From positions 1 to 64,000 of the forward strand of contig CAYNHF010000033.1 of the NCBI GenBank assembly GCA_964397045.1: a DNA stretch of 64,000 nucleotides. Direction: 5' to 3'. Below, in pieces: positions 51,520 to 60,564 of this stretch. Every line of letters starts with the position of its first letter. Within the stretch, counting starts at the first letter, position 1. This stretch comes from CAYNHF01 sp964397045 (GTDB taxonomy: Bacteria; Actinomycetota; Acidimicrobiia; Spongiisociales; UBA5794). The notes beneath the pieces were generated by a model that saw only the letters and a program-made list of their open reading frames with translations, was not told the origin of the DNA and did no database searches. The translations under genes were made by a program, and so were the position numbers.

Positions 51520-52830
51520 ATGAGCTACTGGCTCTTTGCGCTGAGCTCGCTCTTCGTGGTGTATGCACTCGTCTCGAAGAGGCTGAGCACAACCATCGTG
51601 ACCGGCCCGATGCTCTTTGTCGCCGTGGGGGTCCTCGTCGGGTCATCCGGCCTCGGGATCATCGAAGCCGCGGGGAACGAGGAGACCATTGGCATCCTGC
51701 TCGAAGCAACTCTCGCGATCGTGCTCTTTGGTGACGCTGCCGTCATCAACTCGTCCGATTGGCGCAAGGAGGCATACGTACCGGTGCGTCTGCTCACCAT
51801 TGGCCTGCCGCTCACGATCGTCTTCGGGCTTGTCGCAGCCGCGGCAATGTTCAGTGATCTCGACTTCTGGGAGGCCGGCTTGATCGCAGCGATTCTTGCG
51901 CCAACGGACGCAGCGCTCGGCCAAGCGGTCGTCTCGAACCCCCGTGTGCCGCGACTGATCAGGCAGGGACTTTCGACCGAGAGTGGCCTCAACGACGGCA
52001 TTGCGCTCACATTCGCCGTCATCTTTCTCGGTGGCGCAGAGGATTCCCTTGCGGGGGGCAATGTCGGCACCCTGCTGTCGTTCCTCGGAAACGAGATACT
52101 GCTGGCAGTGGTGATCGGGGTGGCACTGGGCTGGGTCGGCGGAAACGCGCTGGTTGCGGCCCATCGACGAGGTTGGGTATCACCGGTGTGGCTGCAAATC
52201 GGAGCCCTTGCAGTCGGCGTTGCCGCCTACGGACTCGCCGTGCCACTCGGTGGCAGTGGCTTCATCGCCGCATGGCTCGCCGGCCTGCTTCTGGGTCGCG
52301 CCACCCGTGACAAGCTCGACAACGTGAACGCATTCTCGGAGACCCTCGGTTCCGCCCTGACAATGACGAGCTTCACCGTCTTCGGTGCCGTCTTCCTTGG
52401 ACCAGCCGTCGACCGTCTCTCCTGGGACATCGTCGCTTATGCGGCCCTCAGCCTGACCGTCATCAGGATGATCCCCGTTGCGCTCGCAATGATCGGGTCG
52501 GGACTCCAGCCGCAGTCCGTGCTCTTCCTTGGTTGGTTCGGTCCCCGTGGTCTCGCCTCGATCGTTCTCACAGGTGTGGTTGTGGAAGGTTCGCAACTGC
52601 CCGGCATGGAGACCATCGTGACAGTCGCCATGGTCACCGTCGGTATCAGCGTATTCCTCCACGGTGTCACGTCCTGGGCCGGCTCCGAGGCATACGCCGA
52701 CTGGTGGGAACGAAGCGAGGCCGAGACTCCCGAAGCCGCGGAGGCCGAAACCGTTGCTACCGTCAAGGTGCCCCATCGGTTCCGCTCACCAGGTATGGCG
52801 CGGCACGAACAACAAGACTTCGAATCTTGA
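51520..52830 (+). CDS. cation/proton antiporter (CPA1, NhaP-like)
   Basis: This encodes 436 residues with about twelve hydrophobic helices. The ion-binding region LAPTDAALGQAVVSNPRVP and LSTESGLNDGIAL match the CPA1 family (NhaP/CvrA). It exchanges Na+ or K+ for H+ and regulates pH or salt. The C-terminus is hydrophilic. It may share an operon with the SulP gene, 61 bases upstream, which would allow coupled ion and anion balance; this is inference. Confidence 0.92.
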   Translation: MSYWLFALSSLFVVYALVSKRLSTTIVTGPMLFVAVGVLVGSSGLGIIEAAGNEETIGILLEATLAIVLFGDAAVINSSDWRKEAYVPVRLLTIGLPLTIVFGLVAAAAMFSDLDFWEAGLIAAILAPTDAALGQAVVSNPRVPRLIRQGLSTESGLNDGIALTFAVIFLGGAEDSLAGGNVGTLLSFLGNEILLAVVIGVALGWVGGNALVAAHRRGWVSPVWLQIGALAVGVAAYGLAVPLGGSGFIAAWLAGLLLGRATRDKLDNVNAFSETLGSALTMTSFTVFGAVFLGPAVDRLSWDIVAYAALSLTVIRMIPVALAMIGSGLQPQSVLFLGWFGPRGLASIVLTGVVVEGSQLPGMETIVTVAMVTVGISVFLHGVTSWAGSEAYADWWERSEAETPEAAEAETVATVKVPHRFRSPGMARHEQQDFES

Positions 52831-52856
52831 CCGCGCACAGCCAGACACACAGCGAC

Positions 52857-52955
52857 CGCGGTATTGCGCGTGATGTACAACTCTGGCCCGATCTCTCGGA
52901 GCGAAAGGTCGGTCACCAACAGCCGGAGAATCTGGCGCTCGAGTGCAGTCGGCGT
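52857..52955 (-). pseudogene. LuxR-type helix-turn-helix remnant
   Basis: TALERQILRLLVTDLSLREI and GPELYITRNTA reproduce the first three helices of a LuxR/GerE DNA-binding domain, but the recognition helix stops after NTA and the sequence then runs into the end of the antiporter gene. No sensor domain precedes it. It is probably the stub of a deleted regulator gene. The rest of the 283-base gap 52831-53113 shows nothing else. Confidence 0.4.
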
Positions 52956-53113
52956 CTCCGGAACGGGGACGCTGCTGGCTGATGATTCGCGTCCCTCCTG
53001 TAACGCGAGCGACGGCGGGCTGATCGCGCCGAGGGGAAGACGACGAAGTCCCCTTCCGGTACGCCGAGCTATCTTCGTGGATCGCGCCGTCGTCACATCT
53101 CAAGGAGACATTC

Positions 53114-53263
53114 GTGAACAAGTCGTGGTTGGGCAGCCTTGCGGTCTTCATGCTGGTGCTCGTGGTCCTCAAGTTCTTTTTCGGGTGGAACATCTCGATC
53201 ATCGGCAGCGTTGTGCTGACCGTCATCCTGTCCGGAGTGTTTGCGCTCCTCAACCGGCGCTGA
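53114..53263 (+). CDS. 49-residue two-helix membrane protein
   Basis: A GTG with AAGGAG six bases upstream opens a frame of 49 codons and a TGA. The protein has two hydrophobic stretches (LGSLAVFMLVLVVLKFFFGW and IIGSVVLTVILSGVFALL) joined by a short turn, and a basic end (NRR). The ribosome site and the hydrophobic pattern make it a convincing small membrane protein. No family or function is known to me. Confidence 0.75.
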   Translation: MNKSWLGSLAVFMLVLVVLKFFFGWNISIIGSVVLTVILSGVFALLNRR

Positions 53264-53356
53264 TTTGGCCGGTGGGGCGCGGGACACGCAGGAAGCACCG
53301 GACCGCCGACCCGGGGAAGCCTCCAGCTGCCGGCTCGGAAACAAGGCAGGACTTTC

Positions 53357-54157
53357 ATGACCGAGGAACAACTCACCCTGCCCGACCCGGCACGAATGCC
53401 TGTGGTCTTTCTCAGCCACGGCGCGCCGCCGCTGGCAGACGACCTCGTATGGACCCGGGAACTAGCGAACCTGGCTGCGGAGATCACGAAGCCGAACGCG
53501 GTACTGGTCGTGTCCGCCCACTGGGAAGCTGCGCCGCTCACGATCGGCGCCACCACCACCGTGCCGCTCTACTACGACTTCTACGGCTTCCCGGATCGGT
53601 ATTACCAGGTCCAGTACCCGGCGCCAGGTGCACCCGCTCTGGCAGCCCAGGTCCGCAAGCTCCTCCACAGCCCGCAAGACGGAGTCCAAGACGACCCGCA
53701 GCGGGGTCTCGATCATGGTGCCTACGTACCGCTTGTGGAGATGTACCCCGACGCAGATATCCCGGTGCTGCAGGTATCCATGCCAACGCTCGACGCGGCG
53801 ACGCTGGTCGACGTCGGTCGACGCCTGGCGCCACTGCGAGATCAAGGCGTCCTCATCGTCGGGAGCGGATTCTCCACCCACAATCTCCGCGAAATGGACC
53901 CGACGAACACCTCCATTCCCACCTGGTCGAGCGAGTTCGATCACTGGCTCGTTGAGGCACTCGCCGGCAACGCCGTCGACGACCTGATCGATTTCCGCCA
54001 CAAGGCGCCGGACACGTACCTGGCTCACCCGACCACCGAACACTTCGCGCCACTGTTCGTGTCATTGGGTGCGACGCTCGACACGGCGAAAGGGAGCCAG
54101 AGCGTCATCGAGGGGTTCTGGTTTGGCCTCTCCAAGCGATCCGTTCGATTCGACTGA
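53357..54157 (+). CDS. class III extradiol (DODA-type) dioxygenase
   Basis: This encodes 266 residues. Metal ligands fit the 4,5-DOPA dioxygenase type: H21 (FLSHGAPP), H55 (VSAHWE) and a later His in GLDHGAYVPL, with SGFSTHNLREM and HFAPLFV near the end. Such enzymes open catechol-type rings with O2 and Fe or Zn. The substrate is unknown. The gene starts 93 bases after the small membrane protein. Confidence 0.9.
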   Translation: MTEEQLTLPDPARMPVVFLSHGAPPLADDLVWTRELANLAAEITKPNAVLVVSAHWEAAPLTIGATTTVPLYYDFYGFPDRYYQVQYPAPGAPALAAQVRKLLHSPQDGVQDDPQRGLDHGAYVPLVEMYPDADIPVLQVSMPTLDAATLVDVGRRLAPLRDQGVLIVGSGFSTHNLREMDPTNTSIPTWSSEFDHWLVEALAGNAVDDLIDFRHKAPDTYLAHPTTEHFAPLFVSLGATLDTAKGSQSVIEGFWFGLSKRSVRFD

Positions 54158-54205
54158 CCGGACGGACCGATAGACCAGGCAGTCTGACAATCAGGGTCCG
54201 GATAC

Positions 54206-54745
54206 TCAGCGCATCTCAGGCGGCAGCGAACCGATGTACGGCAGGGTGCGGTACCGCTCTGCGTAGTCGAGGCCGTAGCCCACCACCCACTCATCCGGAA
54301 TCGTAAAACCGAGGTAGTCGATGCGGACATCTGCTTCGGTGCGGTCCGGCTTGTGCAGCAGGGTGCACGTCCTGAGCGTCGCCGGACCCCGCGCTTCCAG
54401 CAGTTTCAGGAGGTACGCGAGAGTGTGGCCGGTATCGACGATATCCTCGACCACCATCACGTCTCGACCGGCGAGGTCATGGCGGACGTCCATGATCATC
54501 CGTACCGCCCCGGAATGTTCGTCGCTCTCGCGATCTCCGTAACTCGACACGGCCAGAAACTCGACCCGCCGCGGCACCGTGAGGTGGCGCGCCAGGTCGG
54601 ACAGGAAGATGAAGGAACCCTTCAGGATTCCGACAAGCACCAGCTCAGCCGTGTCTGCGTAGTCCGCATCGATCTGAGCGCCGAGCTCGGCGACCCGACG
54701 CTCGACGTCTTGCTTTGTGATCAAGGTCGGCGGGAGTTGTTCCAT
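54206..54745 (-). CDS. hpt: hypoxanthine phosphoribosyltransferase
   Basis: This encodes 179 residues. The PRPP-binding motif VMVVEDIVDTGHT is followed by YLLKLLEARGP; the flexible-loop SSYGD and GILKGSFIFLSDL are also present, and FTIPDEWVVGYGLDYAERYR ends the fold. It salvages hypoxanthine or guanine to nucleotides. A GTG nine bases upstream is an alternative start. The GNAT gene lies 10 bases upstream on the same strand. Confidence 0.96.
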   Translation of the reverse strand: MEQLPPTLITKQDVERRVAELGAQIDADYADTAELVLVGILKGSFIFLSDLARHLTVPRRVEFLAVSSYGDRESDEHSGAVRMIMDVRHDLAGRDVMVVEDIVDTGHTLAYLLKLLEARGPATLRTCTLLHKPDRTEADVRIDYLGFTIPDEWVVGYGLDYAERYRTLPYIGSLPPEMR

Positions 54746-54755
54746 GGAGCGCACG

Positions 54756-55691
54756 CTACCCGGCCTCCGGCGGGTGCAGGGGTTTTCGATAGTCGAGGAT
54801 GGTCCAGGTCGGCACGAAGCCGATCGACCGGTACAGGGCTCCAGACGCCGGATTCGATTCCTCGTACATCACCATTGCCTGAGCAAGTCCCGCAGTCCGC
54901 ATCCGGTGCATCCCGGCCGCGAGCAGCGCCGTGGCGAGACCGAGCCTGCGGTGGAGGGCGCCGGTACCCACCGGCTCGAACAGTCCAATACCGTTGCGGT
55001 GGTCGAACCACATGACGGTGAAGGCTCCGAACGTACCGTCTGGAGCAACCGCCACCAGTTCCCGGGTCGGGTCGTAGCCCGGCGTGCCCATCAGTCTTTC
55101 GTACATCTCGGCCGTCCACTTCGACCCGAAGCTGGATGCGTGCACCTCAGCCAGATCGGCCGCGTCTACGGCTCCGTGTACCGCACGAATCACGTAGCCG
55201 GGCGGAAGCACGATGTCCGGGATCTCGTCGAGCGAACGCAGCGTCAGCTGTACCGGTTCATCTTGGTCGTCCCGCCGCCATCCGAGCGCCTCGAGGTGGG
55301 TGATTCGAATCTCGTCTCCGACAAACGCATCGGCTATGAGGTCCGCCGACTCGTCTGCTGCGGGATCGAGTCGGAGGCGCAGCTCGGCTTCCAGGAACTC
55401 GATCGCGCTGCGCTCCAGCTCCGGTGCCGCGGCCCGCAGGCCGGGCTCAACCTGCAAGTCGAAGCCGCGCATCGTGGGATACACGGCGCCCCACGCCGCG
55501 ACCGAGCCCTCGTCTCCGATCCAGACATGCACCAGCTCGCGCACATCGAACAGCTTGAGCCCATTGAAAAGCCGGTGCGGAATGTCACCGGGATGCAGGT
55601 GCCCTCCATGGCCGGCCTGCTCGATCCAGCGAGCGTTGGTTTCCTGCAACAGGACCACGTCGGCTGCTCCCTGGTAGGCGCGCCGGATCAC
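54756..55691 (-). CDS. GNAT acetyltransferase with tandem domains
   Basis: This encodes 311 residues. The C-terminal half has a full acetyl-CoA motif (VGTGALHRRLGLATALLAAGMHRM) and ends ALYRSIGFVPTWTILDYRKPL. The N-terminal half is a degenerate GNAT-like domain. The two-domain plan resembles mycothiol synthase (MshD) and its relatives, but identity is unproven. The start overlaps the HAD gene stop by 4 bases, so they are coupled. Confidence 0.8.
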   Translation of the reverse strand: MIRRAYQGAADVVLLQETNARWIEQAGHGGHLHPGDIPHRLFNGLKLFDVRELVHVWIGDEGSVAAWGAVYPTMRGFDLQVEPGLRAAAPELERSAIEFLEAELRLRLDPAADESADLIADAFVGDEIRITHLEALGWRRDDQDEPVQLTLRSLDEIPDIVLPPGYVIRAVHGAVDAADLAEVHASSFGSKWTAEMYERLMGTPGYDPTRELVAVAPDGTFGAFTVMWFDHRNGIGLFEPVGTGALHRRLGLATALLAAGMHRMRTAGLAQAMVMYEESNPASGALYRSIGFVPTWTILDYRKPLHPPEAG

Positions 55692-56341
55692 GCGACCCCT
55701 CCCATTTCGAGGGCATCAGTCAGGGTCTTTGCCACCGGGACCCCCGCTGCCTCGAGCTCGCGACGGTGATGCGTTCCCCCGTCGTACAGAACGCAGTCGA
55801 CGCCGGCTTCCGCTGCCGAGCGGGCGTCGTCGAGTCCGTCTCCGATCACTACCACCGCTGCGGGATCCGCGACGACACGCTGGTCGAGGAGCCGGGCGAC
55901 GTGTTCTGCCAGCGCTCCTGCCTTTGACGCGTCTTGGCGAGATCGGTTGCCGTCGATCCGCGCCATGTAGTCGGCCAGGCCGAGGCGGTCGACGTAGTCG
56001 ACAAGCGAGTCGTGCCGCCACATCGACAGCAGCGACTGCGAGGAGCTCGCAGCGACCTGCACCACGACACGGCGGGCGTCGGTCGCAAGAGCGGCCCGGT
56101 CCAGCGACGCCCCGTATGCCGCGTGAAAGACGCGGTCGATCATGGTGAACTCGGTTGCGGAAACCGGGCGCCCGAGCAACGCCTCGTAGAACAGGCGGAC
56201 CGGACGCGTGTAGTGATCGCGATAGGCGTCTGCATCGATGGGCGGAGCACCGAGCTCGCCGAGCGACGCGTTGACTGCATCAACAACGATATGGAGATCG
56301 TCGAAGAGCGTCCCGTTCCAGTCCCACACCACATGACGCAC
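55688..56341 (-). CDS. HAD-family phosphatase (Gph-like)
   Basis: This encodes 217 residues. Motif I is D7-W-N-G-T-L (DWNGTLFDD), motif II lies in the SSSQ region, and motif III/IV in VVVIGDGLDDARSAAEAGVD. The cap domain is inserted after motif I as in phosphoglycolate phosphatases. The substrate is not determinable. It is divergent from the LOG gene. Confidence 0.87.
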   Translation of the reverse strand: MRHVVWDWNGTLFDDLHIVVDAVNASLGELGAPPIDADAYRDHYTRPVRLFYEALLGRPVSATEFTMIDRVFHAAYGASLDRAALATDARRVVVQVAASSSQSLLSMWRHDSLVDYVDRLGLADYMARIDGNRSRQDASKAGALAEHVARLLDQRVVADPAAVVVIGDGLDDARSAAEAGVDCVLYDGGTHHRRELEAAGVPVAKTLTDALEMGGVA

Positions 56342-56415
56342 AGTGGGTGAATCTAGTCCGGCGGCCTCGCGTCCGGTTCGCCTTCATGTTCCTCATTCCC
56401 CACTAACGTCGCCGC

Positions 56416-57483
56416 ATGCGCTCTTACCGACTCGGCGACCCCGACCTGGATGCCCGCCTCGAGGCGCTCGTGCACGATGCCGTCATGCTCGACGGTGCCG
56501 ATCGTCACGAGCGAGACGAGGAACTGATCGCCCAGATGTTGGTGTCCGGCCTCAAGATGCTGCGAGACGACACAGACCGCGCCGACCTGAAGCTGGTGAA
56601 TGCCGCACTCAAGGAAATGCGCTACTCGTTTCTCGTTTTCTCGAAGTATCGCCATGTACCCAAGGTGACCATGTACGGCTCGGCGCGCACCTCGCCGGAT
56701 CACCCCAACTATCGGCTTGCCGGCGAGTTTGCCCGGATCATGACCGAAGAACGGGGCTGGATGGTGGTCACCGGAGCTGGTCCGGGCATCATGGAGGCGG
56801 GCAACCGCGGCGCCGGAAGCGAACACAGCTTCGGTGTCAACATTCGGCTTCCTTTCGAGGCCGAAGCCAACGACTACGTTCACGAGAGCCGTCTCATCAA
56901 CTTCAAGTACTTCTTCACCCGCAAGCTGATGTTCGTGAAGGAGTCGGACGCGTTCGTACTGTTTCCGGGAGGCTTCGGCACCCAGGACGAGACATTTGAA
57001 CTGCTCACCCTGGTCCAGACCGGCAAGTCGGATCTACATCCCATCATCCTGATGGAGGCACCCGGCACCGGGTACTGGGACCGCTGGATGGACCTGGTCA
57101 AGACGCTCGAGAACCAGGGCATGATCGCGCCGGACGATCACAACCTCTTCACGTTCACGCATGATCCGGTGGCAGCAGCCGAACACATCGAACGCTTCTA
57201 CGACAACTATCACTCCCAGCGGTATGTCGAAGGCAAGCTGGTCCTGCGACTGAAACATGAACCGACGGACGAGCTGATCGAGGAGCTGAACCGCGACTTC
57301 GGCGACATCGTGGTGTCCGGACACATCGAGAAGGTCGCCGCCAGCCCGGCCGAGATCGCGGACGAAGACCATGTGGACCTGGCGCGGGTGCGTCTCGCCT
57401 TCAACCGGCGACATCTCGGGCGCCTCCGTGCACTGGTCGACAGACTGAACGATGCGGCTCAGGCGGACATGGCGACGGGCTGA
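56416..57483 (+). CDS. LOG-family protein (TIGR00730-like)
   Basis: This encodes 355 residues. The phosphoribohydrolase motif is present as PGGFGTQDE, with VTGAGPGIMEAGNRGA and FFTRKLMFVKESDAFVLFPGG before it. LOG enzymes cut ribose 5-phosphate from nucleotide monophosphates. The protein is longer than the usual 180-230 residues, with extra N-terminal (about 80) and C-terminal (about 80) helical extensions, as in the larger bacterial type. Confidence 0.9.
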   Translation: MRSYRLGDPDLDARLEALVHDAVMLDGADRHERDEELIAQMLVSGLKMLRDDTDRADLKLVNAALKEMRYSFLVFSKYRHVPKVTMYGSARTSPDHPNYRLAGEFARIMTEERGWMVVTGAGPGIMEAGNRGAGSEHSFGVNIRLPFEAEANDYVHESRLINFKYFFTRKLMFVKESDAFVLFPGGFGTQDETFELLTLVQTGKSDLHPIILMEAPGTGYWDRWMDLVKTLENQGMIAPDDHNLFTFTHDPVAAAEHIERFYDNYHSQRYVEGKLVLRLKHEPTDELIEELNRDFGDIVVSGHIEKVAASPAEIADEDHVDLARVRLAFNRRHLGRLRALVDRLNDAAQADMATG

Positions 57484-57598
57484 AACCGGCTCCCTCACCT
57501 TGCGACAGCATGATCCACGAGGCGGACCCGTGACCTGAGCGCGGTGCCTGTCCCGGCTGGCACCGGCATTTCCCGACCGCCCTAGAATATGGGTCCTT

Positions 57599-58363
57599 AT
57601 GCGTGAAATCCTCTCCGACCTGGTGGCCGAGCAACAGGCACTCGACCAGTTCTTGCAGCGCGCTCACGAGCGCGAATGGAAACTCCCCACCTCAGCGCCC
57701 GGCTGGACCATCCTCGACACGGTGAGCCACCTGGCGTACACCGAGACCTTCGCGGCAGACGCCATCACGCGAGGTCAGGTCGTGATCGACGAAGCCAATA
57801 TCGTGTCGATCGACGAATGGACCGCGCGAGGCGTGGCGATCGGTCGCACCAAGCGGTATCAAGCAGTCATCGAGTGGTGGCGTAACGGTCGCGCCAGCGT
57901 CGTCGACGCGTTGTCGCGCATCGACCCCAAACAGCGCGTTCCGTGGGTGGTAGCCCCGATGAGCGCCAAGGCATTCGCGACGATGCGCCTCATGGAGACC
58001 TGGGCACATGGTCTCGACATCAAAGATGCCATGGAGGGCCGCTATACCCTCGATGAGGAAGAGGAAGACCCCACCGCGGACACGATCCGACTTCGTCACG
58101 TGGCCTGGCTGGCGCATCGGATGCTGCCGTATTCGTTCGCGGAAGCCGGCGAGGACTACCCCACGTCCGGCATCCGTGTGGAGCTGATGGGTCCCAAGTA
58201 CTCCCGGTGGGTCTACGGACCCGAAGACGCAGACAACGTGATCAAGGGCGTCGGTGGCGAATGGGCTCGGGTCGCGGTACAGCGCCTCGACTTGGGAGAC
58301 ACGACCTTGAAGGCAGAAGGTTCGGCAGCAGAGACGGCGTTGCGCGTCGTTCGCACCTACTGA
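57599..58363 (+). CDS. DinB-fold metal-binding protein (TIGR03084-like)
   Basis: This encodes 254 residues. The N-terminus has SAPGWTILDTVSHLAYTE, and the middle has MRLMETWAHGLDIKDAM and RHVAWLAHRML, giving the three histidines of DinB-fold metal sites typical of actinobacterial mycothiol-related enzymes. A TAGAAT box lies 12 bases before the ATG and there is no ribosome site, so the transcript could be leaderless. Confidence 0.82.
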   Translation: MREILSDLVAEQQALDQFLQRAHEREWKLPTSAPGWTILDTVSHLAYTETFAADAITRGQVVIDEANIVSIDEWTARGVAIGRTKRYQAVIEWWRNGRASVVDALSRIDPKQRVPWVVAPMSAKAFATMRLMETWAHGLDIKDAMEGRYTLDEEEEDPTADTIRLRHVAWLAHRMLPYSFAEAGEDYPTSGIRVELMGPKYSRWVYGPEDADNVIKGVGGEWARVAVQRLDLGDTTLKAEGSAAETALRVVRTY

Positions 58364-58374
58364 CCGGCTACTGC

Positions 58375-59142
58375 GTGATCCCTCGCCTCATAGGGATGGT
58401 CCACCTTGCTCCGTTGCCAGGGGCCCCGGCGTTTGCAGGCGACCTCGCCGCGGTGCTGGACGCGGCCGTTGTAGACGCCGCGGTGATCGCCGCAGCAGGC
58501 TTCGATGCGGTCATGGTCGAGAACTTCGGAGACGCTCCCTTCTACGCAGATGACGTCCCCAAGGTCACCATCGCAGCAATGACCCGCGCCGTCGCCGCCG
58601 TCGGAGCTGAGACCGGACTGCCCGTCGGCGTCAACGTGTTACGCAACGATGGTCTCGGGGCACTCGCCGTCGCTGCAGCTACCGGGGCCTCCTCCATCCG
58701 CATCAACGTGGTGTCCGGCACGATGTACACCGATCAGGGACCCATCGTCGGCAAGGCCGCAGAAATCGCTCGCACCCGCCGCCAACTGGCCCCAGACGTG
58801 CAGGTGTTTGCCGACGTCTTCGTGAAACATGCCACGGCGCCTGCCGGCCTCACCATCGAGCAGGCCACTGCCGACCTGGCAGAGCGAGGTGGGGCGGATG
58901 CCATAGTGGTTTCCGGCGACGCCACAGGCCTGCCACCTTCGATGGCGTTGCTCAGCAAGGTGCACGGAACCGCGGCGGGCACACCTCTCCTCATCGGTTC
59001 CGGCACCACGCCCGACAACATCGCCGACTTCCTCACCGTCGCTCACGGAGTCATTGCGGGGACTGCGATCAAGCAATCCGGCCTCACGACCGCTCCGGTC
59101 GACCCGGCACGGGCTCGAGCCCTGGTCGAAGCGGCAGGTTGA
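58375..59142 (+). CDS. BtpA/SgcQ family protein
   Basis: This encodes 255 residues from a GTG 11 bases after the preceding stop. A TIM-barrel-like sequence begins PRLIGMVHLAPLPGAPAFAGDL and has DAVMVENFGDAPFY, INVVSGTMYTDQG and a terminal GVIAGTAIKQSG, the marks of BtpA. BtpA stabilises photosystem I in cyanobacteria, but most members, as here, are probably enzymes of unknown substrate, some in sugar or nucleoside clusters. Confidence 0.88.
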   Translation: MIPRLIGMVHLAPLPGAPAFAGDLAAVLDAAVVDAAVIAAAGFDAVMVENFGDAPFYADDVPKVTIAAMTRAVAAVGAETGLPVGVNVLRNDGLGALAVAAATGASSIRINVVSGTMYTDQGPIVGKAAEIARTRRQLAPDVQVFADVFVKHATAPAGLTIEQATADLAERGGADAIVVSGDATGLPPSMALLSKVHGTAAGTPLLIGSGTTPDNIADFLTVAHGVIAGTAIKQSGLTTAPVDPARARALVEAAG

Positions 59143-59180
59143 GCCAAACCAAGTCTGAAAGACTGCGGCCGATCGGAAGC

Positions 59181-60206
59181 TCAGCCGACCAGTTCGGCCA
59201 TCATCCGCAGCAGTTCGGGTGGACCCTGGATCAGCAGAGTCGTCACCACCGACTCCTCCCAGCCTGCGAGGTCATCCTTGATCTTGGCCGGTGACCCGAT
59301 GAGGGCAGTGTCCTCGACCATGGCCGTGGGCACAGCTGCGATCGCCTCGGGTTTCCTCCCCTGCAGATAGAGGTCCTGAATCAGCTCGCACTCCGCCTCG
59401 TAGCCCATCCGCACGAAAACGTCCTTGTGGAAGTTGCGGTCCCGCGCTCCCATCCCTCCTATGTAGAGCGCCAGGGTCGGGCGCACCATGTCCGCCGCCG
59501 CCTCAACGTCGGGATTCGGGATCACCGGAACCATGGCCGCCACCTCGAAGGCTTCGAGCGTCCGGCGCGCACCCGGTCGCTCGAAGCCTTCCGCGAGCGC
59601 TCCGCGATAGAACGCGTCGTCGCTCGGAGCAAAGAAGATGGGGAGCCACCCTTCACAGATCTCAGCTGCCAGGGCCACGTTCTTCGGGCCCTCGGCGCCG
59701 AGGTAGATCGGGATGTCGGGGCGGACCGGATGAATCGTGCTCTTGAGCGGTTTGCCCAATCCAGAGCCCTCACGCGTTGGCAGCGAGTAGAACTCTCCTT
59801 CGAAGGTGACCGGTGAATCGCGAGCGATGATGCGTCGCATGACCTCGACATACTCGCGGGTCCGCGCCAGGGGGCGGGGATACGGCTGGCCGTACCACCC
59901 CTCGACGACCTGTGGACCACTCACTCCGAGCCCGACGATGGCCCTGCCGCCGGAGAGATGATCGAGCGTCATAGCCGCCATCGCGGTCGCAGCCGGGGTG
60001 CGTGCCGACATCTGGAAGATGGCGGTGCCGAGCTTGAGCCGTCTGGTCTTCGATCCCCACCAGGCGAGAGGGCTGAGCGCATCGGAACCATAGGCTTCAG
60101 AGGTCCACATCGAGTCGAATCCAAGCCGTTCGGCCTCGGCGACCTGCGCTTCGACCCCCGGTGGGGGTACCGCACTCCAGTATCCGGTGCTCAATCCCAA
60201 TTTCAT
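59181..60206 (-). CDS. LLM-class (F420-dependent-type) oxidoreductase
   Basis: This encodes 341 residues. It has the luciferase-like TIM barrel: MKLGLSTGYW, AERLGFDSMWTSEAYGSDA, LKLGTAIFQMSARTPAATAMAAMTLDHLSGGRAIVGLGVSG (in part) and YLGAEGPKNVALAAEICEGWLP. Actinobacterial members of this shape mostly use coenzyme F420. The substrate is unknown. The ATG at 60206 has GGGGGCGG upstream. Confidence 0.92.
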   Translation of the reverse strand: MKLGLSTGYWSAVPPPGVEAQVAEAERLGFDSMWTSEAYGSDALSPLAWWGSKTRRLKLGTAIFQMSARTPAATAMAAMTLDHLSGGRAIVGLGVSGPQVVEGWYGQPYPRPLARTREYVEVMRRIIARDSPVTFEGEFYSLPTREGSGLGKPLKSTIHPVRPDIPIYLGAEGPKNVALAAEICEGWLPIFFAPSDDAFYRGALAEGFERPGARRTLEAFEVAAMVPVIPNPDVEAAADMVRPTLALYIGGMGARDRNFHKDVFVRMGYEAECELIQDLYLQGRKPEAIAAVPTAMVEDTALIGSPAKIKDDLAGWEESVVTTLLIQGPPELLRMMAELVG

Positions 60207-60325
60207 TCCGCCCCCGTGAAGCTCGACCGCGGTGCGCCTCCGCTCCGCCATCCTATCGCCGTGCGCTCTGGTCCGGTTCGGGGCTGCCGACGAGCCCCAC
60301 CGGCGTAGCTCGTCACCAAATCGAG

Positions 60326-60360
60326 CGTCTTACGCGCGGCATCGTGTGTAAGACGATTTT
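60326..60360. other. hairpin in the gene-free stretch 60207-60564
   Basis: CGTCTTAC and GTAAGACG form an 8-bp stem with a 14-base loop, followed on the plus strand by ATTTT. It sits between divergent genes, so it cannot end either of them; it could be a leader structure of the helicase transcript or a protein site. The remaining roughly 300 bases of this gap hold no recognisable gene. Confidence 0.4.
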
Positions 60361-60564
60361 GTAGTTTCCCTCTGCCATACCCTCAAGTGGCGCATGATGG
60401 TTGAGGCAAAGGTCCAGGTGACAGGGTCGCGTTGGTTCCCGCGCGACCGAGGTGACCTGAACCTTCCCGTGAAGGGTCTGGGTTACACGCGCCGATCTGG
60501 CCTCTCTCGTGCCAAGACGTGCCGCGGCGGGGAACCTGTCGCTGCCAGAAGGTACGCTGCCCAC

